A stretch of DNA of 64,000 nucleotides, taken from positions 5,585,730 to 5,649,729 of the forward strand of contig CAIIXF020000007.1 in NCBI GenBank assembly GCA_903813345.2, given 5' to 3'. Origin of the DNA: Owenia fusiformis (taxonomy: Eukaryota; Annelida; Polychaeta; Sabellida; Oweniidae). Numbering within the stretch: the stretch's first letter is position 1; each line of letters opens with the position of its first letter. Both the position numbers and the translations under genes were made by a program. The notes beneath the pieces were generated by a model that saw only the letters and a list, made by a program, of their open reading frames with translations, did not search any database and was not told the DNA's origin. Positions 1-13,161 of the stretch are shown piece after piece.

Positions 1-1138
1 TCAAAGTAGCGTTTATTTTCGCTGTTATCCATAAGATTTAATATGCTATATCAAATACAAGTTTATCCCATGCACTTTTTAAAGTATTGTGTTTTAATCC
101 GTTGTATTATCACGCTCTTCATTGCAAATATCTCCGCCAATACTCGAGCATGGCTTGTTACTATTATCTTTACTCCTGAAGTTCAGGTCGCCCTGACTGT
201 TAACCACAAACCAAATGTTGAGCATGCGCACTTAGTCCTTTCCAGTTAAATTACATCGTAGCTTATTTTACTAAAGCAATGTAGTATTCCTCCCAATGCC
301 ATATTGAGAATTCTTTCTCAGGTGTAGTAATAGCTTCTATTCCCAAAAGGCATTAGCCTATAAAATTTGAACCAAATCTTACGACCCAGTATTTGAGATA
401 TCTCCCAGATATGTACACTAACAGATTGACAGATGATGAAATTTTTTTATGAATTTACCATAAATACATAAACATTGATTAAAAACATGAATTAACATTG
501 TCATTTGCCATGGTTATTAAAGAAAACTGGCAATATCAGTGAACCCATTAATACGCCAATCTCTCTCAAATGAGAATGTCATCCAGGTTTCCACAATAGA
601 AAGCATGGTCACGAATATACCCCTGAGACCTATCATAAACGAACCAAAACAATACTCCATCTACACCTCTGGCTTCAGACAAGGAACTATATACCCTGTA
701 TATAGCAACCTTATCTTTTATAATACAACCTTCACATAGCACTAAATAAATGACAATAATGATTCAAAATGAATGACTTGTTATATACAGAAATAAATAG
801 TAAACAAGTATGCATGAATCTACATGCAAAGTAAGGCAATTAAACGTATACAACAAGACCGATGCTCGTATATAATGTGAATACTGCACCTTACATCACC
901 AGGGAAATCTGGATTTTGCATTCAGTTAATGAAAACCGAACTGATTGCCCTAGAGATGACAGCCAGTCCTGGCTCATGTCAGTAATTTTTCAGTAAATGT
1001 ATGTATTTCTATTTTATTAGGATTTCAAGCCTTTATAAAAAATTAATTTTATGGAACCCGAATTTCATGAAAAAATTGAGAGTATTTCTGAAACTTTGGG
1101 TTCCGGGAAATATCACTTGTGAAAGATTATAGGAATAT
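1..1138. other. AT-rich DNA, nothing recognised
   Basis: Only short frames (below 70 codons) without motifs or splice context. No repeats seen. Confidence 0.6.
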
Positions 1139-1710
1139 CCTATGGCTTTGAAAAAATATCACTTATATCCATGAGTGGATATTGATATCTTCGCGAGTGA
1201 GCGCAGCGAGTGAGTGAAGATACTGATATCCATGAGTGGATATAAGTGATATTTTTGAAAAACCATAGGATTGTCCGTTTATCCCATGGGGAATTATTAT
1301 CCAGAGAACATTGAATAGTCAGATAAATTTCAACAAGATTTATTTATTTCAACATTTTGATTGCAATAATTCAACAAACGTCATAAACATGACATAACAG
1401 GGTGGTTTGTATTTAATGCAAACGCCGTAAAAACTAGATCCAAATAAATAAAAAAACATATAAAGAATCGTTTTGCTGAATTAATAATAAAAGATTGAAA
1501 AAATCAAAACCATCGAATATCACTTTTGAAACCATCGAATATCACTTTTAAAACCATCGAATATCACCTTTCAAAAAGTGATATTCGATGGTTTCAAAAG
1601 TGATATTCGATGGTTTGGGAATTGTTTGCTAAAATATGATATCTTCATCCACGTATCAATTATATCTTCACGTGATATTCGATCTATATCCTTGTAACCA
1701 TGGGATAAGC
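1139..1710. mobile_element. Hairpin-headed element E1
   Basis: A 131-bp hairpin (1139-1269) has arms CCTATGG...ATATCACTTATATCC and a loop with GTGAGCGCAGCGAGTG. It is followed by GTTTATCCCATGG (1278-1290). The inverse, CCATGGGATAAGC, closes the element at 1698-1710. The spacer holds a second inverted array (1508-1617). Same plan as the elements at 4013, 3511 and 23551. Confidence 0.7.
1508..1617. repeat. Array of 21-bp units, three direct then two inverted
   Basis: ACCATCGAATATCACTTTT occurs three times in one direction (1509-1569) and then twice in the reverse (to 1617). The whole region can fold into a perfect long hairpin. Confidence 0.9.
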
Positions 1711-3510
1711 AGATATTCACTTCAATAGAATCAGTGTTCTCCACAGGATATTTTGTCAAGTGGGTGCAAAATTCTAATATTCACAATTCAGACTAAAATT
1801 TTTCCCATTTTCAATTGGGTGAAAATAGATTTATAGGTGGGTGCTGCGCCCACTTGCTTTAATGCTGGAGAGATTACTGAGAATTAATAAATATTTGCAT
1901 AATATTGTTTGAGGATAACACCATTTTGATACAAAAAGAATCAATATTATCAGTGATATTAATTGTTATCACTGCACTTCAGTCAAAATATCATTTTAAT
2001 TTAGATGTTACTGTTAATAATACTCTTAATCATTTATCTCACTAGCCTGTGATCAATCCCTTTTATTACTTTTCATTGGATCATTCCTTCTATGTAATAT
2101 TATGTTGCTGAATGTTTATGATGAATAATGTGTGTCTAATGAATAAAATTTCATGATATTAGAAAGAATCAAATCTGTTAAAAAATAGGTTCATGCACAT
2201 ATTACATTGAGTTCATATTCTGAAAACTAAATTAACTTTAATTTTCCAATAAAAATGTCAACAGGGATGTTAAACATGAGAAGGTCATTGAAAATCAAAT
2301 CTTTTTTTGACCTTGAGAAGGTCAAATCTCAAATCTAAAGTCAGATTTGAACTTCTGATAACTTGTAGATGATTTTGGAAAAAGAAATTGGTCAAGACCC
2401 TTTTGACCATGAAAAGGTCATTCGAACTTTTGAAAACTTGTAGATGATTTTGAAAAAATTGAAGTAAGCCTAAACAATATTTGTTAAGTTATTGGAAGTT
2501 GAAAGAATTCGTTACAATCACTGATCGCCAACAGGCAACCACCAACTGTCAACCACCATCTAATAAAAAATGGAGACCATAACAATATGTCACCACTTTT
2601 TGGTGGTGACATAAAAACAAACATAACTATCCTAAACTAGTCAAATGTGGAAATCAACAATGTCTAATACTCCCTCCCTACCATTCAAGTTCATTTATGA
2701 CAAGCAGTTCATGTTATTTAATGTAAAGTAAACATTTAGTCAAAATCAAGTTTAATGAGTGATAATATAGTCCTACACTTATTTCAGTTTCTTAAAGCTT
2801 TATCGAAGGGGCCTTCTTTATTAAATTAATTATTTTTCTTTGGAGAACAATACGATTTTGAACTAGTCCTTAAACATGCACAAAGTAGTACCTGTTTGTG
2901 TTGCTGATCCCCCTGACCCATTCTCCTTGGTTTGATACATGACTGCTCTGACGTCACATCCCTATTGTAAATTCTAAGTGGCCTGCCTTCTTGAAGAACT
3001 GGTCACTGAAAGAACAAAGTAAATTGAAGCAATGGTTATGAAAGAAAGAAGTTATTGACTACTGAAAGAAAAAAATTAAGAAACTGATGAGACATTTTCA
3101 AGGTCCTCAATTTTACGACGAAAAATTATGTACATGATGAGATGTTAAACTTTAGTAGTCCTTGACAAATTGACATCCAGCATATAACAAAGAATGATAT
3201 ATTATTCTGATATATCTATAGAATGTTGTTTCCACTACCTGTCAAACTGAATAGCTTTCTCCATAATTTCTAGATTATCATAGACCAGCAAAGGAAGTTC
3301 TATTCAAATCACAACAATATATCAAGACATCATTTATTTTTTCATGATATTATTTATGGTGTTTATGTCAAATACGATAACCTGCACCAAGTTATTATTT
3401 ATAGAAACAGAGAATCTACACTACAGTGTACACATCAAAATTCTGTGGTAAATCCCAAGGAGCCAATGACAGACACCTCTTGTAAGTCTAAACCCTTAGG
3501 AAGAGTCAAT
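1711..3510. other. AT-rich DNA with one CACCAC-hairpin repeat
   Basis: Contains scattered AAGGTCA words near 2280-2430 and the dispersed repeat at about 2525-2615 ending in a perfect hairpin (2589-2611). No gene seen. Confidence 0.6.
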
Positions 3511-3838
3511 AATACATACTTAGAGGTTATGTCACTATGACGTGAAATATGCCTGAGTTCTCCCAATATAGGCCGACCTTGGGAGGCTCTATATTTGGCA
3601 AGAACGAAGGCATATTTCACGTCATAGTGACATAACTGATGTATTACATGCCTTTGTTCCCACGGTTACTTTGTATCAATGACGTGACGTCATGATATTA
3701 TCATGGTTATTAAAGAAATCTAATATCAAAACGAGGTAAGCGGGCTATATCGGGGTAATCGGGCAATATCGGTGGATATAGCTCGCTAACTTTCCCATTG
3801 ACTTCCATACAAATGCTTCGCTAGGTATGTAATACATG
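3511..3838. mobile_element. Hairpin-headed element A1 (uninterrupted copy)
   Basis: Ends AATACATACTTAGAGG (3511) and, inverted, GTATTACATACCTAGCG (to 3838). A hairpin at 3526-3636 has arms GTTATGTCACTATGACGTGA and an AATATAGGCCGACCTTGGGA loop region. A spacer follows with GGGCTATATCGGGGTAATCG. The same sequence is at 23877-24179 plus 26231 onward, where it is interrupted. No protein is likely; the minus-strand 61-codon frame is a by-product of the palindrome. Confidence 0.75.
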
Positions 3839-4012
3839 TAGATATAAAGGTTCTGGTTATGTTTTTTTTTTCTTATACACATTTTAAAGAAAGAATCTTA
3901 TTTTGTATTTTTCAGATATTAGTCTATATAATTCAGAAGAAATAACTCAAAATATTAATAATAAAAAATCATGAAATGTATGCATGTAAATAATATAACA
4001 TAAATAGGGGAT

Positions 4013-4434
4013 ATCCTATGATTTATGAGTGATATGATTTTTATCCACGAATGGATATGATATCTGCACGAGCGAGCGTAGTGAGAGAGTGCAGATATCA
4101 ATATCCATGAGTGGATTAAAATCATATCACGAGTAAATCATAGGATGTTCTTTTTATTCCATAGTTAAAGTCATCATCAGAATCGTCGGAAATTAAGTGA
4201 TTTAATTCGAATTTTTCAAACGATCCGGCGATGTTGACACGTAGCCTCGTTTTGAGTCCGAAGTAGCAAAAATCCATAAACCATTGCATATGGTGCCGTA
4301 TGTCATGGCTAAAAAACCGTATGCTATGGTTAAGTGAAAATTTGTCAAAAATATCATATTACCACTGATTACAAAAATACCGTTTTTATTTTCACATGTT
4401 ATCCTATGAATATCATGCTAACTATGGAATAAAA
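4013..4434. mobile_element. Hairpin-headed element E2
   Basis: Hairpin 4013-4146 (ATCCTATGATTTA arms; inner GATATCTGCAC; loop CGAGCGAGCGTAGTGAGAG), then TTTTATTCCATAGTTA at 4152-4167. Its exact inverse TAACTATGGAATAAAA lies at 4419-4434. Length 422 bp. The junction after the hairpin (CATAGGATGTTCTTTTTATTCCATAG) aligns with that of E1 (CATAGGATTGTCCGTTTATCCCATGG). Confidence 0.72.
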
Positions 4435-4831
4435 TGGAATATACCATAATTACAGAAAAAATGGAAGCTTGTTGCCTCCTGATCTTTTGCATGCTTGCTG
4501 GATAAAGCTATTCGAATATTTTGAGTGTCACATTAGAAAATTAACACAAAAAGAAAAACATGATGTGTTGCATGTGGTTTTGTTAACTTTCTGCAAAACA
4601 TTTAAAACCAATGATATTTACTGTCACCACTATCACACAATACTAAAATGTAGTTATAAACATATTTAGGTAAAACATCAAATTTTGATGTGAAAATTTT
4701 TCTCCAGGCTAAAAGCATTGCATTCAGTTATCTCATTTATAATTCTGGGCATTGACATTCCACATTCAAACATGTTTTATTCATAAAAATCAAGTTTACA
4801 ATTAATATACCATCATTGAGAATGTAGAAGA

Positions 4832-5656
4832 CTAGAATTGTTTTCATGGCCTGAGTTCGTCGCTAACATGCTAAATATAAGAGTTAGCTGACGTTTGGGA
4901 GTCTGACTTACCTTCTAAAGGTTAGAACCCGAATCTTAATGAAAACATATCACCTTTGTTCCGTCAACCATGGAGCATTTGGCACAACATCCAAGAGGTA
5001 AATCATGGACCGTGAAAATGAATGATTTCCTTGTAAGTTCCGGAAGTTTCAATACGAAAAATTACCGAACATATGTGAAAACCGAATATTTGTTCGTTGT
5101 TTTCATGATTTACAGATTCGTTTGTTCTTCAATGTTTTGGTCTGAATTATAAAGCATCACTAACAGGTCTTATTCGACTAATACAGCAGACGGCTCATAT
5201 TTCTACGTAGCATTTTGTTCAGACCAATAGTGGGAGTGTAGATCACGCAGTTTCGTTCGTTGCGTACTTCACTTGAAATTGGTAATTTTAAATATTAGCT
5301 ACTTCACTTAGCTTGGCGGATGTAGAACATTGCTTAATATTCTTTTAATTTTCACACCAGACATGCTTGGTTGACACGTCAACAAAGTAAAGTTCAAGGG
5401 TCAATGCTTTATTTCGTGATAACTACAACGCCTTCCCGGAAGTCAACATTGATGAAAAATGAAAAAGTCGGAAAAGCATTTACACTAATTTCTATCAAAT
5501 GCTGTGTTTATGCATCATCATCGACGCAACAAAGGTGATATGATTTCATTAAGATTCGGGTTCTAACCTTTAGAAGGTAAGTCAGACTCCCAAACGTCAG
5601 CTAACTCTTATATTTAGCATGTTAGCAACGAAGTCAGGCCATGAAAACAATTCTAG
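4832..5656. mobile_element. 825-bp inverted-repeat element, copy 1
   Basis: Arms begin CTAGAATTGTTTTCATGGCC at 4832 and mirror at 5656. The GCTAACATGCTAAATATAAG and GGTTAGAACCCGAATC segments follow in both arms. Length agrees with copy 2 to within 2 bp. Both copies keep a 60-codon frame (4970-5152 here, 51016-51198 on the minus strand there). Six of the seven differences I count within it change the amino acid, so it shows no sign of being a maintained protein. No flanking TA remains at this copy. Confidence 0.88.
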
Positions 5657-5659
5657 TCT

Positions 5660-6025
5660 CGGTTTGGAGAACACAGTTCATCAGCATATATTGCACGTTA
5701 TGCCTGCTTTGGGCAATTTTGATATTTTTACATATTGTAGATTAAAATGTCCTCTTTTGAATATCCATAATTTCATTTCTATAGTTTTCATGAAAAAATT
5801 GTGAGAGCAGTACACTGATGAACTTCTTTCTCGATCGAGACTTGTCTTTTATTGAATCGGTCTACTGCACGTAATGCCTGGTTCGGACAATATTGATACT
5901 TCTACATCTTGTAGATTTAAATGTCCTCTTTCGAATATTCATACTTTAATTTGGGTGTTATTTCTATATTTTTCATAAAAAAATTATTAGCCAAAGAGAC
6001 TGTTCTCCAAACCAAGACTTGTCCT
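5660..6025. repeat. Duplicated segment with inverted outer ends
   Basis: TGCACGTTATGCCTGCTTTG (5693) recurs as TGCACGTAATGCCTGGTTCG (about 5867), and the following 110 bp are alike (TGTAGATT.AAATGTCCTCTTT). The outer ends are inverted: GGTTTGGAGAACA near 5662 and TGTTCTCCAAACC near 6001. It adjoins the 825-bp element directly. Confidence 0.7.
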
Positions 6026-9000
6026 TTGCAGGTTGAAATGAAGAATTGGCTCTCCAATATAACAAAATATTGGATTTGTGAATGCAACTATATATATTTG
6101 CAATTCTATTAAATAATCCATATATATAATGGAGAAAACATTGATTGTACAAAATTAGTAATATCCAAGTAATTTAGGTACATTTATGTACTATTTGTGC
6201 AACCTGTAAGAGGTAAACAATAATATATGGAATGAGTAACATGTACCTGAAAATAGCATGCTATTCCAGTTAGAATTAGCCATTAAAGTTTCTGAACATA
6301 TGGAACTACCTAAAATAACAATTCTGCCCTGTTTGTCATCTTTATACTATATTTCAAGTCTCCATTCTTTAAAGGTATTAAAATAGAATGCACAAACATA
6401 TTCATAATTGATGTTTCAATGGCCTCTCTTCATGGAAATGCCAAAATGTAACGTTTTTGAATGCTAATTGCATTTTATGAAAAAACAAACAATGTATTAT
6501 GAACAGAAAGTGCAATATGCCATCCATGAATGTCATTTGTTTTGCTTAAAGTATATTTATAATGTGTCAGAGTTATCATAACATTGATGATAAAAATAGC
6601 TATTGATTAGTTACACTTACCTTGCAATGATTTATACTGATCCAAATGTAGTTGCACTTAGCGTCATGGTTGGCTGATTATATAGGGATCTGTTGTTTTT
6701 GGTGACTGGAATCAAAAGCAAGTGCTGCCCTCACCTGAAAGAACATTTTTCAAGACTTTATTCTTTGAAACTATTATTGATTGTATCCACATTGTTGTTA
6801 CTATGATGGAAGAATTCAGTATTGTTAGCCAGGGAATACATACATTCTGAGTCAGATGTCGATGACACTTGATGACGTCTTAATGATAGAAATAGTACAC
6901 TGACTCTGAGATCGGAAAAACAAGAGAAACCAACAAAAACAGGTATAGCAATTGCTATGAAAATTCTAACAACAAACAAGGATTCTTTTAATTTGTGCCA
7001 TCACTCTATCATTAGAGAATAAACACAAGGAGAATGCTGGGCTCAAGCATCCTTATATCCCTTGATGGTGATGTGTTTCAAAGCTACCAATAATAACCCA
7101 AGGCATAGTAAGATCATAAGAAACTCCAAAGAACAATGTTTTCACATTCAGTCAAGGTATACAGTAAAACCCATGTTTGTGAATTTGTTAACGGAATATA
7201 TTTGGTCAGTAAAGATTTGCTTATTATCTTTGTCTACATTCTCCAAATGCAGGGCTGCAGACATCATTCATAAGGAAGGATGAGAATGGATGATGTTTGG
7301 AGCCCTGGAATCGGAGAATGCTTTGTCTTAAATGAACATATACAATGTGAATTTTGAACATTTTGATCTGGCTGGAAAACTCTCCCCTTCCCTTTACTGA
7401 TGTTCTTATGTTGTCTTCTCTCAGTTCCTTCCTCTTACTTCGGTGTTCTAACTTCTCATAGTTTACCCTCTTTGCGCATGCGGAGAATATACTGTTTCAT
7501 ATTCATTTGTTAATGTTGTCTTCCCTCACTAATTTTCCAGTGCTTCATGATAATACTTTCCTGCATATTGTATTTAATACAAATCCATTTATGGATGGAG
7601 AGATGGACAGAGTGACAGACAGCAATGTAGGCCCTAAGAGTCAGGTTACTTTTTATACAGACCAGTCTTTTTTTCACAAGGTATAGGAATATAACAACAA
7701 CTGGTCCCTTTTGGCCATTTTGACCAGCAGGTTTCAGATCCTCTAAGGGCCTACACTGACAGACAAACCCATACCCAAACCCATCAACAAAATATAGTGA
7801 CAATACTAGCACTTTGGAAAATGAGAGGAATATTTATAATACACAACACAGGTTTTACTGTATTTATAATAAATAACGACCTGGCGCCATTGTCAGCTTG
7901 TCACTGAGAGAGGTTAATGTGACACAGAAGTATATACAGTTTGTTGCTCCTATTCATCAAGATAAATCTACTTCTAAGATTAACACAGATTTATTTATAG
8001 CGCCAACCTATTAAGGAGTACATTCTTATTAATCAATTCCAATTAATTTCAATATTTTTAACAAATTACAATACCCAATGTTTACAAGACAAGTATGGAA
8101 ATTGATTCAGACTAAAACCAATTTTGAGATAGAAATTGATGAAAGACTGGGACGTAAAATCAGGATGTAAAATTATGAGTTGCCTGTGAGACAATCTTGA
8201 AACATGTACCGGTACATGGGAATTAAGCAGTGTTTAATTTACAATCAGAAAATTGAAATAATTGATACAACCAAACAAAATTTCAATGGTGTTTCACCTC
8301 TATGCAATCCAAAATAATGATAATCGGTGATGCATTATGTGGTCAACTGTTAAAATTATTGACCACCCCTAGACTAATCAAAATCAAGCATTTCAATTGA
8401 GATACCAACAATCTTGAGTTCAAGATTCTGCGATTGTTTTTAGTTCAGAAAAAAAAAGATTGTGTCCCTTTAAATTGCAACATACTATTACCATATTTTA
8501 GAGGCTACTTTTAAGAAAGTTTATTTGTGCTTGAGGTTGATACAAAAAATTATTTCGAATCATACACAATTTTCATTCAAATCTACATATTTCTAAAATT
8601 TACACCGATGCAATGTTTCTTTCACCCTTGAGTAAAGAGAGGCAAAAATGAGAGAACAGTGTCCCAGTCTTAAAGCCTAGCGAGAATTCTGTTACTTTAA
8701 AAGCAGCTTACCTTACCTTTTGAAGCTAATTCCACAATACTGTACATGTGTTTGAATTTGATTAAATGTAATATATTTTGTCAGGCAACAATTGTTTATT
8801 ATCAGCTGGTATGCTGTATATTACTTATTACATGAATATACAGGGTCCAAAGTTTTAAGGTCATCAAACCACAGTAGATAAATGTCATGATGATCCATTA
8901 ATATAAACACCTTGGTTTTCCTGTTGGTTAATATGCTATAATTCTCAACTTAAGTTTTTTGTTCACTGGTAATATAAGTATGGCAAGGAATATAGACCAA

Positions 9001-10810
9001 GAACATTCTGAAAGTGAGAAAATGTCAAGAAGTCACTACCCATTTTATTCTACCTTTATTTCTCTGGTTTAAAGATGGTTTTTAGATAATCTGATAGATG
9101 GCAGCTGTGTATGACATATATTAGCAGCCTTGGTGATTTATGACAAACCCCCTTGTTCACCTAACTAACTGTCATTCTGTCCATTTGAAAATCCCCATTT
9201 GGATGGACAAATACTCATATTTATATTGGGGGGGGGGTGAGTGCAATCGATGATTTGCGATCACTGGATGGATTCTATCTTGCAGTGACGTCACAATTAG
9301 GCCACAGTGCTATCGCTGTTTGATTTTGAGAGATTATCTTCTGTATTTCGTACTTTATTAATTTATTTTTCACAAAAGTGTTCGATTTGACTAGATCAAC
9401 ATTCATCCTAAGCACATGCCAAGTTTAAGATCTTACTGACATGATTTAGATAGCGGTTAAGCTCCCCCGATTTTGAAAAAACGGGGAGCGCTTATAGGTA
9501 TCGATGTTTAGTAAGAGTTTCACCAAAACTTCACACATATATAGATATACTCATGATCTAGTCAAATCGGTAAATATCCGACCCATGGTTTCGTAAAAGA
9601 AACAATTTTTTTAGCGCAAAACTGCCATGTGTCAGCCATTTCCTCTCTCCATCATGTCTAATATCATTTATTATATGACATCACAACAATAAGATGAAAT
9701 AACTGGCAAACGTATCCATAAACAAAATACCTGAAAAGGTCAATTGCATCATAATGCGGTAATTCACAACACTGAAGATATTCCTTTTTATTGTCAGAAT
9801 GTCACCATTTCTACCATTTAAGCCTCACAGAATTGTGTAGGCAGGGGGGGGGGGGAATAATGACCTGGAATATTAATCAAGTTACACTATATAACTGGAG
9901 TAAGTTAAAGGAGACAGATCAGAACATTATCTTGAGTTTATAAATAACTGGTCAATGTGTTTTACAGTCATTTTAACCTGGTAGTCCAAGTCCATTGTCT
10001 AGGCTATGTTAACCTTCGCATGTTAAACAATGTCTGAACAAATAAATAAATAAATAAGTAAATCATTAATATGTAAGAGTTATTTACATGAATGTTGCAA
10101 TTTTGGCCGAGTTTCTCTTCTATGACAGTGCCTGGGAAGTGATCTATATATGTGATACAATGTCAAACAACATAATTTTGCCAAAAATAAAATTTATTCT
10201 GTAAGATTAGTTTACATATCAAATGCGGATTAAACTTATAAAGACTTGAGATCGCTTGAAATTGACGTTTTGCGTTTTTGCTTAGCTTGCTAATTTTGAG
10301 AAAAATCATTTACCTGGAATGCCTAAGAACTTAAACAGTTTATACCTGGCTAGAGATATTCGTGATTTCAAATTAATTCCTGAAAGGAATTGCAATTGCT
10401 TCCATTGAATCATGGGGGCAAGATATTTCAAGAATAAATTGATCAACCAATTTGCATTGAACAGATAGAAAAAACAGAGGGGTTTTCGGATGTGGTGTGA
10501 ACACATAGATTGTAACAATGTAAGAGCATTCATATCTAGTCTCTAACATTGTATAAGTTTGTAAATATTTGTAAATTAGTTTGTATCATAGAATGTACAT
10601 TTTGTAGCAATTATGTTTGTCAATCCTATTTGAAAAGGTGTTTTCAGTCTGAATGTATATATCAACACTACATTAGAATCATGATGTAATTGATTTTTGT
10701 ATTTTTCCATTTTGCTTATGACTGTATATTTGTATATAAAATACATGTAAATAACTGTATAGTGACCCATGTGTCGGAGAGACTGATATACACAAGAGTC
10801 AATAAAAGAA
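6026..10810. other. AT-rich, intron-like DNA
   Basis: No supported exon. A 29-bp hairpin (GCTCCCCCGATTTTG..AACGGGGAGC) lies at about 9460-9489, and poly-G runs at 9229 and 9843. The 100-codon minus-strand frame at 7510-7812 has no recognisable domain. Confidence 0.5.
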
Positions 10811-11661
10811 TATATAGAGATTATCCTATATGAGGTTCAGGATATTGGGATTATCCCGAGGGAAAATATATTATATTGGCCAAGGGATAATCCCAATATC
10901 CTGAACCGACTATAGGATAATATGTTTATCACATACCAATCTTGGTCATCTGGTTCACATTGTTCAATCGTGGAAATATTTTAGAATAATCATGTCCAGT
11001 TTTGTTTTCTTGGCCGTGGGCGGATTTTCCTGTTCTCTCAAATATTCCCACATTTATTTTCTCGAATTTTTTGATTGATTAAGTGGATGCTCCTTCCCTT
11101 TTTTAAACCATCAACAGATCCCGATAGTCTGTGTTTTCTCCATTGTCGTTTACAGTCATAAATATATTTATCCCATACTTTGACGTGTTGCAGGTACATA
11201 AAGCCGGTTTGTAAAAACTTATATTTTCATCAGCGGGTAGATATAGCTTTACACCCCGCTCCGAGCTGGCAGATATAGTATTTCTGCCCGCTATGTCATA
11301 ATCGCTGCTCGCACATTTGTTCATAATTTGTAACGTTCGCGTAATGGCTGTAAATTATAATGGAGAAAACACAGACAATCAGGATCTATTTGATGGTTTA
11401 AAAAAGGGAAGGTGCATCCACTTAATCAATCAAAAATTCGAGAAAATAAATGTGGGAATATCACGGCCAAGAAAACAAAACTGGATATGAATATTCTAAA
11501 ATATTTCCACGGTTGAACAATGTGAACCAGATGACCAATGTTAGTATGGGATAAACATATTATCCTATAGTCGGTTCGGGATATTGGGATTATCCCTTGG
11601 CCAATATAATATATTGGCCAAGGGATAATCCTGAACCTCATATAGGATAATTTCTATATAT
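10811..11661. mobile_element. 850-bp foldback element with a hairpin at each end
   Basis: Arms 10811-11150 and 11345-11661 are inverse copies: ATTATCCTATATGAGG, TTTATC.CATAC, GTTCACATTGTTCAA, GTTTTCTTGGCCGTG, TTTGATTGATTAAGTGGATG, ACAGA.....TGTGTTTTCTCCATT. Each outer end is itself a 100-bp hairpin (GGATATTGGGATTATCCC). The unique centre of about 190 bp is not coding. The post-hairpin motif TAGGATAATATGTTTATCCC resembles that of E1 and E2. Confidence 0.88.
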
Positions 11662-12676
11662 ATACAGGTGACAGAAAAAGCCTACCTGTATCACTAAATC
11701 TTGTGAAACCTATCTCACTGTCAACGATTCTGCAATGTGTGATGTAGAACCTTCAGGGAATACATGTTTATTTGAATCCTTACAACATACTTAAACAGGT
11801 ATTCATTCAGATCAATTCGATACGATGAATCATTTGATTAATGTTTATTCACCTTTTGCTTCATTCACAGATGTCACTCTGTGACCGACCGATGCTTATT
11901 TTTCTAAACTTGCATTTATTATGCAGGGGTCCTTTAATAATATATAAATAGGAATGAAAATTGAGTAGAACTCTGTGATCCTCTATGAGGAATATGTTAT
12001 ACATGTACTTCATGTACTTTGATGACTGTATTAAGATCTACTTAAATCCTCATCAGGCACAACAGGTAGTAATCAATTCATTATGTCATTTTATTTCATG
12101 TACGTTTTGGACTGAATTATCCATGTAATAAACATAACCCTTTTGCTAACTGAAAAGAGTTTATGAGTTTAGAGTTTAAGCACCATTTTTACCTATAACC
12201 TGTTCTATAGTTTTACTGGAATAAAACATGACATGAGCTTTAAATATTGAAAAATTTACACAATATTTTAGAAATGTTGTTGGCTACATGTAGCTCTGAT
12301 TCTGCCTTAAACAAATCTATGTAATAAGAAATGGATTCATTTTTCTTAAATGAATACCTGTTCCTTTACAAATGGCTTTACAAACTTGTAATCACTAGCA
12401 GCAATTCTGCAGTCTATAATTCACCATGATATTTGTTATTTTGATCTGTAAAGTGGAGTCCTTATTGAGATTATGGTGACATCCAAAGATTCAAGTTGGA
12501 AGAAACTTAGAAAAACACCCAAATCAAACAACAAGTAGCATAAGCTTTCATTCTTTTTTCATCTAATGCTGCGTTAATGGATGAATAAAGGTGTTAAAGA
12601 GCTACATATACATGCAAATGAATGTTACTAAGGTGTTACGAATGACAATTAAACTAAACTGTTAGAACCCAAGTCA

Positions 12677-13161
12677 CAGGCTGGTATCGAAAGATTTGTC
12701 CGCTGTGATGGAGCATGCTATTTTAAAAAAAACACTAAGAGTACTTCACAATTTATTTCGCATTTGCAACTGCTCCATCACAGTGGACGAAAAAAATTAA
12801 ACATTATCTTTTATAAAAATTCAAAAATCAAAAAGACCCAATACATCAATATCTCATTAATACCTTCAGAGTTATGCTGAAAACATATGTAAATATTATT
12901 GTGTCAATATATCGTGCCATTAAAAAAAAATAAATGGTACATTTTGGAGCATGATGCTTGGTGCAATTTTCAATAGCTTTTCCTCCTTGCATTATGGGAC
13001 TTCAAACAGAAGCGAAAGTTACCCGCAAATGATAAATCTATTGGATGGAGTAAGTAATTTTCTTTGGTATAATGAAACATATGAGTTAAAAATAAATTGT
13101 GTAATTTTTATGAAAAATAACATTCTCCGTCACAGTGGACAAATCTTTCGATACCAGCCTG
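12677..13161. mobile_element. 485-bp element with about 40-bp terminal inverted repeats
   Basis: Left end CAGGCTGGTATCGAAAGATT continues TTGTCCGCTGTGATGGAG. The right end is its inverse with two changes (CCACTGTGACGGAG). A third, internal copy of the inner part (CTCCATCACAGTGGACGA) lies near 12772. No target duplication is obvious and no coding sequence is convincing. Probably a non-autonomous DNA transposon. Confidence 0.82.

Noticed and set aside
3435-3620. 61-codon frame shared with 23694-23969
   Set aside because: It lies in the palindromic head of the A elements; the likeness is repeat homology.
7510-7812. 100-codon minus-strand frame
   Set aside because: No recognised domain, no splice context, and composition like the surrounding noncoding DNA.
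9229-9489. GCTCCCC hairpin and poly-G run as a regulatory site
   Set aside because: Single 29-bp inverted repeat with no context; cannot support a function.
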